A stretch of 64,000 nucleotides of DNA from Omphalotus guepiniiformis (GCA_028554645.1 JAQOOI010000058.1:682001-746000); one strand, 5' to 3'; shown: positions 33,617 through 45,833, numbered from the stretch's first letter. The notes: generated by a model not told the origin, from the sequence alone. A program made the numbers and translations.

Positions 33617-34349
33617 TCAGACAGACATCGATACCCCAGCCTCAGGAACACCATCCCCAATTCCGATTCCAGGAAGCTCACAATACCCCATCGGCGCAGG
33701 TGAATTCTCATTCGAAGACTCCGGTGTCTGTCCTCCAATAACAGCACCCGCCGCACTAACCCCCGACGAGCCTGAGGTAGAAGAAGAGGAATGCGATAAC
33801 CCCATAAACTCCGCAAACGCAGCGAGCAGTTTCTCGATTTCTTCCGGATCAGAAGGAAGAGAGACGAGTTCCCCTGTGAGAGGATCGATATCTGTGTATC
33901 CCCCACTCGAACTCGGAGGAGGACAATCACCTGCACCGTCGAGTGTACCAAAGTTGATATCGATGGCGGGGCCGGGGATATCCCAGAATGATGAAGATGA
34001 TGATGAGAATGGGGAAGTGGATAGGTTAAGCTGTTGAGCTGCCTCCGCAATTTCATGAGGTGGGAATAAAGAACGATATTCTGCGTATAATGTATCGTAA
34101 TCTGATAGATTACCCAAGTAAGCGTTATACGATTGCGTATCAGATGAACTATTCATGAAAACGAAAACAACATACAAACGTGAGTAAGGTGGTTATACAT
34201 GAATGCGAGCGAAGCATTTACCTTGGTGTATTAAACGAAGGATACACATTGGCCGATTCAGAGCCTGACGAATTCGACAGAGCGAGATGCATGTTTGCTG
34301 TGTTGTTATCAGAACGGCGCAAAGGAGTGATGTTAACGAGCTTGGTCAT
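33617..34349 (-). CDS. Small acidic Ser-rich protein of unknown function
   Basis: Two exons (34349-34222 and 34148-33617) with a 73-nt intron (donor GTAAATG, acceptor AATAG) give 219 aa starting MTKLVNITPLRRSDNNTANM. A one-exon alternative begins at the ATG at 34156 inside the intron, but the two-exon model keeps a good start, a clean frame and canonical splice sites. The middle (YLGNLSDYDTLYAEYRSLFP, then PHEIAEAAQQLNL) is predicted to form helices. The rest is rich in Ser, Gly and Asp/Glu with IDPLTGELVSLPSDPEEIEK. There is no signal peptide or membrane span. An intracellular, possibly regulatory, protein is the most that can be inferred. Confidence 0.68.
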
Positions 34350-35459
34350 TCCGAGTCTTTAATGGGGGAGAATGTGCAATGTGGAACGTATAAGCGGATG
34401 GTTGAAAAGACTGTAAAGCCGCGTTGAAGTGGATGCGCTATTATATCAATCGATCATAGATGGGAAGGGGGTTATATACCTCCAAGATCAACTGCGCTTT
34501 GCCCTGCTTTGCCTTTACCCTTGCCACGCTTTGCCACCCTATTCCAAATCTGTTCTACTGTTCTACTGTTCCGTTCCACAAGAACATTCTTCGAAGGGAA
34601 TTAAAACAAGAAACTTAGAAACCTCGAGGGGGAGAATACAAGGCGTCGTCAAGGCGTTTCCAAACTGAGGACAAGCAGGACAAGCCTTAGCTATAGAACA
34701 AGTCATGAGTTGCGTGAGTTACATACTCCGACAGTACTAATCCAGACTAATCTGACCTTTTCAATAATGGATAATGGATGATCATGTATCATGAAGAATG
34801 GAAAGAGAACAATGAGATTTTGACAAAAAACAATAGACAATGCATCATCCTAACGCGGACGCCACACGTGTACACGTGTGGTATGCCGTGATGGAGGTAA
34901 GTTCGGTCGTTCGGCATGTAGCCACGTGCGGACAATGCGGGAAATCCTCCCTTGCCCTCTTCCAGACTCCAGTCAGTAAACTAAGTATATGCATAGGTGA
35001 GTAGTAAGGTAACCCCTTATTAGTACAAAGTTCAAACCGGAATATCACCATGGCGTTTGTCGGACTCTGTCTCGGAATTTCAGGAGATACATACATACAC
35101 CGGGGCACCCGTCTCACTATAGTGACAAGAAAATAGATCAAGACAAAGCCTTCGTCGTAGACAGATATAATTCAGAGCAAAGTGCGTGTATATGTACACA
35201 TCAAGAATAAAACAAATTCCCTTGAGTTTTGAGTATAACAATATTGGACTGACTGAGTGGCACGTACGGTAACACAATACGCTGCTTCTGAACTTCGCTC
35301 GAAACCAGAACTTTCAACATAGAATTTGAGGGGCGTGGTAGTATCTCTTCGTCCGAGTCTGGGAGGGAACAAACTTGAATTGCCAATTGGTGACCGGGCC
35401 CGTATTGTCTTTTAAAAACGTCCGAAGATGATTAACGTTATCAGAAAAGAAAGAAAGTG
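34350..35459. other. Spacer with one duplicated block
   Basis: No gene is recognised. A block at 34970-35130 is an inverted relative of 12050-12160. Short palindromic CACGTGTACACGTG lies near 34864-34877. Confidence 0.5.
34970..35130 (-). repeat. Duplicated block D (inverted copy of 12050-12160)
   Basis: CTGTCTCGGAATTTCAGGAG and CCGGGGCACCCGTCTCAC here mirror CTCCTGAAATACCGAGACAG and GGCGGGTGCCCCGG on the left. Confidence 0.6.
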
Positions 35460-36190
35460 ATTGTTTTCGTCCTTACCTACATGGCAAGTCGCAAAACAAC
35501 ACCTCCCCCCGGTTCCCCAAGGTCCCAAGCTCAAACGCGAGCTCAAAATCGACCCATCGTCGACATGTGCCCAGACTTTCACAACCACCCATCGCCTTCC
35601 TTTGACATGCACCCTCACCCGCACCCTCACCCTCACGCTCCATCACCCCATGCACATGCACGACTCAGCGCAACCAACCTCATCCACGCCCCAACCACAC
35701 GCGCCCCATTACCAAGGGTCCTTCGCGAGTTCCATTCCCTACCCAACACCAACTCCTCCTCCGACTCCCGAGTCCTCCCACATCTCCTCGCCCAGCAGAC
35801 TCCAGCAGATATCGATCCGCTTTGGTCACCAGGCGGGGGGCCTTGTCCATGTGATGTGTCGCTGAGACTTACAATACAGCTGAGCTTCAGTTCTCCTTCA
35901 CGAACCGGAACACGTCGATGCTCTTTCAATTTGGGTCAGTTCCGAACTTCCATCGTAGGTAGGCGAACACCAGCCTCCTTGTGAACATGATGCAGTTTGC
36001 CTCCGACGAGTCACCGTTATTGTTGTTATTATGCTGGACCCGCCAAAGCCACTCGGAGAAAGGACGCGAGGGCGTCGTCCATTAGGTCGTACGCGTCAAA
36101 ATCGCTGAACAGACCGAAACAGTACAGCGCCAATCCCAAGATGCGTGAGTAAGAGTAGGAGTCATGGTCTACTCTCGAGTTGGAGGTATG
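35460..36190 (-). pseudogene. Decayed Ras-like gene
   Basis: Read on the minus strand, this follows the Ras-like copy at 51310-52278: the intron tail (CCAACTCGAGAG...), TACTGTTTCGG at the exon 2 start, GCGTACGACC, GGCGGGTCCAGCA, CTGGTGTTCGCCTAC, GACCAAAGCGGATCG (the TKAD region), GAGTTGGTGTTGGG and ACTCGCGAAGGACC, ending in a run of GAGGGT repeats and TGTTTTGCGACTTGCCATGT near the former C-terminus. Frameshifts and deletions are frequent. Plus-strand open frames over the same bases (35457-35984) are therefore antisense by-products. Confidence 0.78.
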
Positions 36191-36199
36191 GTGAGGTTA

Positions 36200-36665
36200 T
36201 GAATGAGTGCCAGAGAGAATACGTTCTTCACAAGACGAAGGCAAGGTCTTTTCAGCACGAGAGAAGATTCCGAATATCGACGGAGCTGGTTAAAAGGTGA
36301 AGAGATGCTGCTGGGTTCGGAGGACATTAACCGGAAATCCCGGGCCGACTATGCCGGTCAACGCCGCTTCAACTTGAATATCTTCGAGTCTAGAGTCGCC
36401 GTTATTCATCGACATCTCAAAGGGTATCGGCGAACACCATTCACTCAGCATCAATCGACTCTACCTCAGAGCCTCTTCCAACTGACTCGAGATGTTACCG
36501 AATCACTGTAGGCTGCTGTTTTGACTAATGGTACCGGTGAACCCCATGCGAGAATATCATTTGGGGGATGTAATTGTATGGGCATTAGGTATGGAACTGT
36601 TATATTGTAAATAGAAACTAGCATAGTATCAGACGGATAAATGAACTCGCCGTCGCACAGGTTGT
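36200..36665 (-). repeat. Duplicated block E (inverted copy of 12940-13500)
   Basis: GAATATCATTTGGGGGATGT, TAATTGTATGGGCATTA and TGAACTCGCCGTCGCACAG correspond to the reverse complement of 12960-13110, and the start corresponds to 13390-13470. Confidence 0.62.
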
Positions 36666-37256
36666 CCCTGACTCGGCGTACATACATAAAACTGTGAAAA
36701 GATCTTCCTTCCGACTGACTCGGAAACTTGACAGCGCAACTCGGAATCATGATATGTATGATTTTCCAGTATTATAACTTCATTCCCAAGCACCGGCAAA
36801 TATGAACGTGAAGAAGTGATTGATAGGATGAATGTGGGATCCCCACACCCTAACCCAGAGTCTCTGTCTCCAATTTATGTCAAGTTTGGCAGTTCATCCG
36901 CTAGGTCACAAAAGCCTATAGTACACAGCCAATAATCCTGAAACCCGACCGCCCAACCGTTACGGTGTATGCAGCTGACGTACAATCCCGCAACCTAACT
37001 GTTCTTGAAATAATTAATCGTTTCAAAGTTAGTACGCAAGATCATCAGACCTGGTTCTGTCCGAGTCAAGCGACGGCGAACAGACAAAGAACAATTTTAT
37101 CATGATCACTGTCATGCCAAATGAAGGCTAGAATAGAATAGAATGCTGTATTTGATAGATCCCGGTGAGTATACTGTAGTGACTATATATCTCACAGCAT
37201 CAAAGACAACATAAGTAACAGCCTGTTCTGTTCGTCCCCAGTTTCAAGTTCCCCCA
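36666..37256. other. Upstream region of the oxidase gene
   Basis: No gene is seen. A TATA-like GACTATATATCTCAC near 37183 lies about 70 bases before the oxidase ATG and may be its core promoter. Confidence 0.45.
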
Positions 37257-39693
37257 ATGTCATCCACCGCCCAAAGCCTCCTCGACGAGTTCCACACAGA
37301 ATGCGAAAAACAACCTCAGCTCAAACCTCTACTCAACATCATCAAAGATCTTCAGGATGGAGCATCCAACGTCAAACTATTCTACAATCTTTGGATGTTT
37401 GTACATCAGACTAGAGAATTACATACTCTGTACAAAGACAGAGTCGACGACGACCTTGATGCAGTCGGTACTGCGTTGGCGGACTCTGTTCGAGAGGCGT
37501 AAGTCTTCAAGAAAACCCACGAGTAATGGATAACTGACTGACTGGTTAACATCGCTTTCCAGCAAAGACTCCGACTCCTCGTCCGATTCACCTCCAGTAC
37601 TTCTAGGCCACTACGACAAAACAGGTCGTATCAAAGCACCCTCAACCTTAATCCAACTCAACTCAATCCCAAAAAAACCATCCTTCATCTACACCGACCT
37701 CATCAATCTCATCTCAACCGCAGGAACGAACTCTCCTCACGTCAGAGAAGGAGATGGTAAATCAATGATTTACATCCCGAATCTGGCTTTTAGGAATTGG
37801 GGGTTTACTGTTGAGAATACTCCGAGTTATACGTTTGTTGCGAGGACTAGAATTGGTGTGAGCAATTTGATCAAGTGGGCTAGTCTGCCGGAGGTCAATA
37901 AGCGTGTTAGGGTAGCTGGGTTTAGGCATACGTGGGGGTAAGTCGCAGTTGTGGTTGATTATGCTGAGCACGTTTTGACTTTTGCCGCCCAACCAAAGGG
38001 ATTTCTATTCCGCCGACGGAGATATCATAGTGATCCTCCTCCCATTGAGAACAACCATAAACCTCCCATCCATCTTGATAATCGACAAAACATCAGATCT
38101 CCAAGGTATCAATGTCATCGAAAAGGAAGGACAATATCTAGCTAGAATAGCAGCAGGAACAACAAACGATCAATTCAGAGCTTGGTGTCTTGAGAACAAA
38201 ACCGTTTCGTTACCTTTGAATGTGATCATGGTAAGTTGAGTTGAGATGAAAAAACTCATGAATATTTAGCCTTACCTGAATTCCATAGATTGAAATCACC
38301 TTTGGGGGATCAAATGCTCCCATCTGTCACGGATCAGGTCTCACAACGAGCACGCTCTCCGACCTCGTCGCAGAAGTCGAATACGTCGACCCACAAGGTA
38401 ACATCCAAACCATCAGCGACCCAAAAGAGCTCCGCGCAGCAGCAGGATGTTTCGGATTACTAGGCGTCGTACTAAGCATCACCCTCCGAGTCGACAAAAT
38501 GCAAAGAGCAACCATGCAACCAAAGAAACTCCCAGTTCAACTCGCTATTCCTCCGCCTACGGGGTATCTTGTCCCAAAGGAAATCGACATGAAGGGATAC
38601 ACGAAAGAGCAGCTTGAGGATGCAAGGAAGACGTTCCAGGATGCGGTTGAGAATCAATATTATGTTGAGTGGTTTTGGTTCCCGTATCAGAAGGAGGTGT
38701 GGGTGAATGTATGGACAAGGGATGAGATCACTATTGAGACGGGGTCTTTGGGTCCGTATCCTGGAAATTTTCAGGCGGCTTTGCAATGGGTAAGGCAAAT
38801 ATCTTTGACCACCCTATTCATGTTAAGATTAACGCGATCCCTTGTAAGCTCGAAGGTCTCTTTGCTGAGCTCATCAACAACTGGTCGATTTTCAAAGGGC
38901 TTCCTGGTAGACTCCACGCATGGATATTTGGTACGATTGGCCTGCTACAGATGCCCGACGTCCCGAAGAAGGAGGATGCGATAAAGACATATGTTAGCGA
39001 AGCCTTGCATTTCAGGCGTGGAATACGTGCGTTGCTCCTTTTAGCCTGATGAATGTGAGGTGCGCTAACGTTTTGTAAAGAGAACATGCGGTGTTTGGAT
39101 TCAGAATGGGAGATCCCTATACCGGCTGTGAAAGGTGGAACGACAAGGGAATACGCTGTCATTCAGCGCGCGTGGTAAGTCGTACCAGCCTTCCGAAGGT
39201 TATGTACTAGATCTTGACTGGGGACACCCTTTCTCCCAGGTGGGACGGTATCACAGCGTTCTACAAAAGCACAGACACATGCCCAATGCGCGTCACCCTC
39301 GAGATGCGCATAACCGGTTCATCGAACATCCTCCTAGCTCCACAGCATCACAACACCCTAGGAACATGCTCAATCGAGGTCCTCACAACGTTAAACCCAA
39401 GAAAGACCGAATGGGGAGCATTCAAGCAGCTCGTTCTTGATATGTGGGCGAGCTACACCGACGCGGAAGGTAAACCATTGAATATACGTCCGCATTGGGC
39501 GAAGGAGTGGCAGGGGTTGAAGGTTAGAGGGAAGGATGTGATTGATTATTTGAGGGAGGATGCGTATGCGGAAGAGATTAAGGAGTTTGTGGGTGTTTTG
39601 GAGAGTGTTACTGTCAGGAGAGGTAGTTCGTTGGATGAGACGAGGAAACGGTTCTCGAATCCGTTGCTTGAGAAGCTTATTTTCGGCGTCTGA
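37257..39693 (+). CDS. FAD-dependent aldonolactone (D-arabinono-1,4-lactone type) oxidase
   Basis: Seven exons (37257-37498, 37563-37937, 37999-38230, 38289-38789, 38849-39026, 39081-39174, 39240-39693) give 691 aa with consistent phases. The first ~110 residues are a leader not typical of the core family. An FAD-binding half follows (RVRVAGFRHTWGDFYS, then GTTNDQFRAWCLENK and EITFGGSNAPICHGSG), a layout seen in the VAO/PCMH flavin fold. The C-terminal half carries the ALO-type RPHWAKEW (HWAK at 626-629), a hallmark of aldonolactone oxidoreductases such as ALO and GULO. Such enzymes oxidise sugar lactones with O2, producing H2O2 and an ascorbate-type product. Whether this protein uses arabinonolactone cannot be told from sequence. 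An inverted, truncated copy lies at 9430-10290. No organelle or secretion signal is evident. Confidence 0.85.
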
Positions 39694-40040
39694 GGCGGAG
39701 CATTAGGTTACGAGAAGACTGGAAGATATGTATGAATAGTAGTATTTTTGTATGAATGAAGCAACGTACGGAGATGGCTATAATCTTTGACAACTAAGCA
39801 GAATGGTTATGACCTCTACCTCCGCATCTTATTCTCCTTCTTGCGGTCCACCGTACCTAGGGTTTTCTCGAATTGGTATTAATCCTGGAAGCTGAATCAA
39901 AATGTTCACCTATTCCAGTCCCTAGAAGCCTACCCGGAGTCCCTCCGTTGTGAGATCTTCATACGTAGTCGAGATATGGCTACGATGGTTATTAGTAAAA
40001 TAGACAGACAGATTTCAAGGACGAACCCTAGCTTCAGGCT
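39694..40040 (+). repeat. Oxidase 3' flank, duplicated at 9043-9429
   Basis: Downstream flank of the oxidase, probably including the 3' UTR; its inverted relative accompanies the truncated copy on the left. Confidence 0.7.
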
Positions 40041-40434
40041 TCAAAGCTTCAAGCTCACTGGATAGCTTGGTGTACAAGTTGAAAGCACTGATAGCAGCAG
40101 ACCCAAGAGCAAGACGATTCAAAGTTTGGTCATGATAGCGATGCCAAGCAGGTGCAACCAACTCAGCCACACACAACGTTTCCTCCTTCCACGATCATCC
40201 AACGATCATCATCATCAATGTCGGCAAACGTACCAGCCAAGATACCCAGGATACCAGAAGTGAATCTCCTTGTATCCCAGCATACCGGGAGTGAATCCCC
40301 CAGTACGGAGTCCAAGCGTCATGCTACAAATGGTTATGAATTGGAAGGCGAGTTGATCAATTCCATCCTTGCAGATCGAAATTGATAGTACCACCACAGC
40401 TTCGTCGAAATCACAACAGTTAGTAGGAGAGAGT

Positions 40435-41968
40435 ATGATGGCGTTCAAACAGCGCATGGCAGCTGAAAGAGAGGAGTATGTCACCCATGAGAGCAAGGAG
40501 GACAGAGATGTGCGGGAGGAGAGAGAGACGAAGGCTTTCCAAGAGAACCTTGATTTCACCCTGCAGGAACCGACTGTCGGCACCGCGATGTTCGAGTGGA
40601 TGGTGAATGCAAGTGGCGATGAAGTGAGGATTTTGGTGCCGCGTCGTAGTTGGAAACTACGGTGGGGGTCTATACATCGATCACGCCGCACCTACTACGG
40701 CTTTCTTGATGAATGGGACCTTGAACTTGTCAACCGTTTTGATTATGATAATACTGTGCCATCATCAGTGTCCCCTTCGAGGCACATTGTTCAGACAATG
40801 GCGCTGAAAGATGTCCTCTTCTTCCTGTATGGATTTCGAGCGCAGAGTCCTTATGTAACGGATCCACGCTTGAAACATTACAAGTCCTGCGAAGCCAATA
40901 ACATGAATAAATTCCAGTGCCTTGCAAGGCTGGGAATGAAGAAATATGTTGACGAGGATTTGGCTACAGCTGCTGTAGACATATACAACTTTGTTGTTGC
41001 GAATGGGACATGGGCCCGTGCTTTCCCGCCTCTTTGGAATTTTGAGCCTGCACTGGTGAAACAAATTCACCTACAATGGCAGTACCAAAAGGCAGGCGAG
41101 CGACTTCATCTGATTGGAATACACTCAAAACCTATCTATGAGCAAGGGTGGGTTCTTGGTGTATTTGATGCAAGCACGGTTCTTCAAATTCTTCGCGAGA
41201 ATGAAAGTGGTATACAGGCAATTGCTCGTAGCCTGCTTTCAAAAGGTATCACGTTCAGCACAGTGAAGTTCCTGAGGAGCAAACCACGCTATGTGGAAAA
41301 GGAAGGTCACCAGCAAAAACCAGCAGCACTAGGTTTCCGGCCTAAAGGCCATACTTTTGACACTATCGAGTACGCTGCATACGAGCGGACGAGAAACGAT
41401 CTTCTGCAGAGTAGGCTTGGGCGTGTCGCGCGAATGCGTGGCGGTATCTTGTGGCGGCTTGCTGAAGGAATTGTGAATGCAAACTCTGTGACTACTGGAC
41501 CGTTGACGAACTTCTATAAGGTGTTGGGATTTGTGAATGGTTTTTATCTTGCGGATGATGAAGCACTGGACGAGGAAGCTGAAAACATGATATGCGGTGT
41601 ATACTATGTGCAAACAGGCAAGTAATGTGTTATAACTTGTCACTAGTCTCCTAACTCTAAAAACCACACAACTATCATGCGATGACTCAGGTAACGGCAA
41701 TCAAATTGAGGAGCGCTCATGGTGGCCAAAAGCTAGTACTTGGGAAAAGAGTGCATACAATGTTGGGTATTGGTCAGTCGATTGCGAAGAGTGGTTCCAG
41801 CGGCGGCTCTGTCAAATCCAAGAGGGAAAAGCAACTCTTCTGTCAGCGACAGAGTGGAGAACCCTGCTGAAGGGGAAGGCGGAGAAGATGTCAAAATTCA
41901 GACAAGGAATAAATGCAATCGCAGATTCGCTGTTATGCGAGGACTTCTCATACTGGAAGCAGAACTAG
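40435..41968 (+). CDS. Uncharacterised agaricomycete protein, GC-AG intron
   Basis: Exons 40435-41617 and 41691-41968 give 486 aa with the ATG of MMAFKQRMAAEREEY. The intron has donor AG|GCAAGT and acceptor ACTCAG; only the GC-AG splice keeps the frame (ACA G|GT AAC). Notable stretches are MFEWMVNASGDEVRILVP, YGFLDEWDLELVNRF and RSWWPKASTWEKSAYNVGYW near the C-terminus; the last resembles a block I recall from multi-copy hypothetical proteins in mushrooms, so a lineage-specific expanded family is likely. An upstream in-phase-looking segment (40218-40383, MSANVPAKIPRIPEVN onward) reads in a different frame; either an unrecognised intron or a frameshift near 40374 separates it. Charged, no signal peptide, no membrane span. 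Function unknown. Confidence 0.6.
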
Positions 41969-42009
41969 TAGCCTGACTCGGACAATGACTAAAATGTTGA
42001 TATCCCTCC

Positions 42010-42345
42010 AATCATGTTGTTGTACTTGAGCTTGAGTAATTGAATGCTTGACCATTATACGTTCAAAGTTGTCATTTATTGTTATATTTACCACCAGCCA
42101 ATTTCCTATCGGCGTCAGGGAACACGAAGAGTTGTGTGAAGCAGTGCAGACTGAGACCCAAGGAGAAATGCTTGACTCGAAGCCTAAGTGTCTGTCTGCT
42201 GGCATTAGTATTACCCATCTGACCAGCCAGAGATAGGTATATTTGCATTGACGTGTTATTTTGATTGTGGATGCATCTTATCATACCGACTACCCTCTGC
42301 TCATCTGGTCGATGCGCACTGCGCGGCGTGCGTGCGTGAGTGCGG
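42010..42345 (+). repeat. Duplicated block, inverted copy at 49245-49460
   Basis: TGTTATATTTACCACCAGCC, TTGAATGCTTGACCATTATA and CTGGTCGATGCGCACTGCGC match the reverse complement of 49250-49450. The copy here holds about 130 extra bases (about 42160-42290) absent from the other. Confidence 0.7.
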
Positions 42346-42480
42346 GGCTCGTTGTCGTCCATTGAGTCGTTACTCGTCGTTGAACAGACCGAAGCGGCAC
42401 TACGCCAAGGCAAGATGTACGAGTCAAAGTTGTGGTCTCCTCTCGAGTTGGAGGGTACCGGGTATGGGTGGGTATGGCAA
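42300..42480 (-). pseudogene. Short Ras-like gene fragment
   Basis: On the minus strand, CCAACTCGAGAGGAGACCAC, CTTGGCGTAGTG, TTCGGTCTGTTCAACGACGA and GACTCAATGGACGACAACGA follow the end of intron 1 and the start of exon 2 of the Ras-like copies at 11156 and 51310. Only this small piece remains. Confidence 0.65.
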
Positions 42481-42720
42481 TGGATGAATGCCAGATGAAT
42501 GTGAGGAATGGCTGGATAACTCGAAAGTTTAGGTAAATTGTGTGAAGAAAGATGAACTCAACCACTTACCCGTCTAAGTAGACATTCTTTCCCTTACGTC
42601 CTCGTCACCCAGACTAGAGCGCTTGAACCATCGAGCTCACTTTGTATCTGTCACGTCATCAAAATCGTGATCTTTACGATCTGAAGCCGCCGAGCTTTTG
42701 TAGCTTTTGTCCTATGTACA
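42460..42720 (-). repeat. Duplicated linker block (inverted copy of 10290-10560)
   Basis: Includes ACCCGTCTAAGTAGACATTC, the reverse complement of the left block, and adjoins the small Ras-like fragment. Confidence 0.65.
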
Positions 42721-44171
42721 TAGAATGAGACTTGCGTAAACAGCGGGAAAAAGGCATTTGACGTGATGAACGGTGGCAGAAGCAGAAGGCAGAAGGCCTT
42801 CTGAGATGGTTTCTCGCCTTCTAACTTGTAAGTTATGTACATAGTAACAGGTGTTTGAATCCAACATCAATGTTCTGATGCATCATTGACGAACGAACGA
42901 AGCCAGTTAGTGCCGTGAAACTCGGTGAGAGACAATATGCGGCGCGTCTTCCAAGTACCAACGGGCCAGCGAGCAAGTCAAGGTCGAGTTTAGTGATGAT
43001 TCGGCAGGAGGTTACGCCGAGACGACCTTGAGGAATTGAGACGTGAAAACTGAAAAATCTGCACGGACCAGGTATTACTAGTCACATGGCTTGTTTACTA
43101 ATCAATAATTAGTCGCCGGTGATCTCGGTACTGCTCAGTGCCTTGCTTGAACACCTTCACCCTGCCTTCACCTTCACCACTGAGGACCTCTGAGGACCCT
43201 TCGAACAGCATTCATGGGCGCAGGGCGCGTATTTAAACATGGGGTAAGTTTCTTTGAATTGATGATGGGGAAATTTTAATGTTGAAGCTTTTCAATTGTT
43301 CGTTCTTCCATGGGCGGCACCCATCTCGAAACACACGAATTTGTTTACGTTTATGGCTGAAACGTCCTTCCAGCTTTTGTATTACAAGAATTACTTCTGC
43401 TTCAATTTCTGTCCTATCTGCTACCTACTACGTCTGAGCCGGGGATACCCGCGCGCGCCGTGCCTCAACGTGAACCTGTTCCCCGACCTGTCCTGCTGAT
43501 CTCTGATAGCAAATCAGAATGCGCCCATTTCTTCGACAGCGCAACCAATCACAGCCTTCGCAGATCTGCCTCGTCGTTTCATATATCTCTCTCAGGGGGT
43601 TTTTCCTCCGCTCCAGGACCCACCACCGAAAAACGCTTGGTATATGCGCACTATCCCTTCCGGAACAGACCAAAAATCCTCAACCTCAAACACAGCTATT
43701 ATACTATTACACCGCTAATACTATCGCTGTGCTATATCGTTCGGACTACTCGGACAACCCTTGTCTTGTCTTTCTCGAGGTGTCCCCTAACCTTCAGATG
43801 CAAGAACGGTCCACAATTGCAACTGTACGAGTTTGAACTTAGATGTGGGTATTGTACGGCTTTTACATCTGATCTGCATGGCATTGACAGTGATTCCATT
43901 GGGTCTGGCAAGTTAAGATGATCTTCTGCCAGTGCCACCTCGACCGTCAAGTGATGAATGGATTTTGACCGAGACCGAACAAACCGAGGTAGATCAGCCA
44001 CAAAACCTGTTCGGTTCATCCCAGCGGCGGTCTTTGGTGTAGCTCGGTCAATTGGGTGGAATGTATAAAAGTAAGCCTGTCATTCTACATTTCTCCCATC
44101 ACGTCTTCCTTTCCTTTCCATTCCAATACCATCTCTCTCCTTCGGGCCCAGACTTTGGATTCCATTACAGT
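42721..44171. other. Upstream region of the cupredoxin gene, no other gene
   Basis: Frames on both strands at 43296-44019 are short and lack motifs. A TATA-like ATGTATAAAAGT at about 44060-44071 lies about 100 bases before the ATG at 44172 and is a plausible core promoter. Confidence 0.5.
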
Positions 44172-45833
44172 ATGAGGTCCTTCATTGGTTTTGCACTTGC
44201 GACCCTCCCTCTTTCGCTCGCTACGGTTTGGCAAGTTGATGTTGGGCCAAACGGACAATTAACGTATTACCCGGAATATGTCCTTGCTGAGATTGGAGAT
44301 CAGGTTCAGTTTAACTTGTATGTTCCCACTCGCTATTACTGAATGTGTACTGATATAACATTCCCTTGCCGCTCAGTCAACCCAAGAATCATACTGTAAC
44401 CCAGTGAGTATCCAGCGCTTACTTACTTTAATTTGGTATTGACTATTTTTCAGGTCGAGTTTTGACCAGGTTCGTACATATTCACCTTGAAGCTCATGTC
44501 TTCACCTCATAATACCGCTCTCCAGCCATGTGTTCCTCTCGCCAATGGTTTCAACTCTGGATTGTAAGCCCCAAATCGTCTTATTCTAACAATTTTCTAC
44601 TTTCTTATTCCAATCTTTCTTCTAGCGAACCGACCACTGCCAACGCCACAAACGAGCCTACCTTCGTCGTCACAGTCAACGATACCAATCCTTCATGGGT
44701 ATACTGTGCCCAGACTGGACATTGTGGAGCAGGTACATCTCAACGCTTTTGAGCGCTGCTTTTTACATCATACTAAACTTCGGTCTATCAGGCATGGTGT
44801 TCGCCATCAACCCCCCTGATGCCTCCTCGAACCATTCCTTCGCTGCTTTCAAAGCATTGGCTATCGCGACAAACGGAACTGCTGCCGCATCAGTTCCTTA
44901 TAGTACTCCCCCTCCTCAATCGTGGGCTACAGCCACCGCCACGATAGCAAATGCCGCTTCGACTTTCCTAACAACTTATACTAGCTACCAAGGCAGTCCT
45001 CGTAAGGACCTTTTCGCATATATAGCCTAAAGGAGAGATAGCTGATTGATTTTTGATTGTTCTACAGAGCCTACGTACGCTCCTTCAGGTCCGGTAACGC
45101 ATAATATCACTGTTGGGTTTGATGGACAGTTGGCGTTTGGTCCTCAACCTAATATTACGGCTGCGATTGGTGATATCGTTTCGTTTACGTTCCTCGCGAA
45201 GAATCATAGCGTGCAACAATCTAGTTTCTCGTGCGTTTGACAATTCGTAGTTTTAAAAAGCTCATCTTATCGTTTATCGATTAATAGGAACCCTTGCGTT
45301 CAGCTCGAGACCGGTTTCAATCTTGGTTTGTGAGTCGCGCAGTTTCTTTCTCGAGTTTCTTTCCCACTGACTCCAACGTTTGATTCCCCGTTTCCAGCCA
45401 TCCAGTAGCTGCAAACACCACCGGACCTACTCTGTCAATCACAGTTAACGATGTACGTCTCAACCCTTCTTTCTTCCTCCCTTAAATCTCACCCACCCAC
45501 CCTTCCTCAAACCAGACCGCACCAATATGGGGTTTCTGCGGTCAAACAGGCCACTGTGGCGCAGGAATGGTATTCTCCATCAACGCAGTCGAAAGTGGTC
45601 CGAATAACTTTGAAGCGTTCCAATCACTCGCCGAACGTATTAATGGTACTACTACAACGGCGACGAATGGGACCTCTAGCGGTGGTACTAGTGGAAGTGG
45701 TACGGCTTCGGGGAGTAGCCCATCTGGCTCGGGATCGAATGGTGCTGCTGCTGCTATTTCTGGTGGGAGGTCGTCTGGTGTTGTTGCTGTTGCTTTGGGT
45801 CTTGTTGTTGGGGTTGGTGCTGCGTATGTTTGA
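44172..45833 (+). CDS. Two-domain cupredoxin-like, GPI-type extracellular protein
   Basis: Ten exons (44172-44317, 44377-44403, 44454-44469, 44526-44563, 44626-44732, 44792-45001, 45068-45230, 45288-45329, 45398-45452, 45516-45833) give 373 aa. A signal peptide (FIGFALATLPLSLATV) precedes two homologous cupredoxin domains. Each keeps the full type-1 copper ligand set: His54, Cys103, His108, Met113 and His228, Cys276, His281, Met286, the last three in the motif CxQTGHCGAGM. The C-terminus is Ser/Thr/Gly-rich followed by a hydrophobic tail (SSGVVAVALGLVVGVGAAYV), a GPI signal. Exon patterns of the two domains are parallel, supporting internal duplication. Fungal proteins of this type are often described as extracellular Ser-rich; a wall-bound copper or redox role is inferred. 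Confidence 0.87.

Noticed and set aside
35457..35984. Plus-strand frame of 175 codons rich in His and Pro
   Set aside because: It is antisense to the decayed Ras-like gene; the minus-strand homology explains the open frame and the repeat-rich composition.
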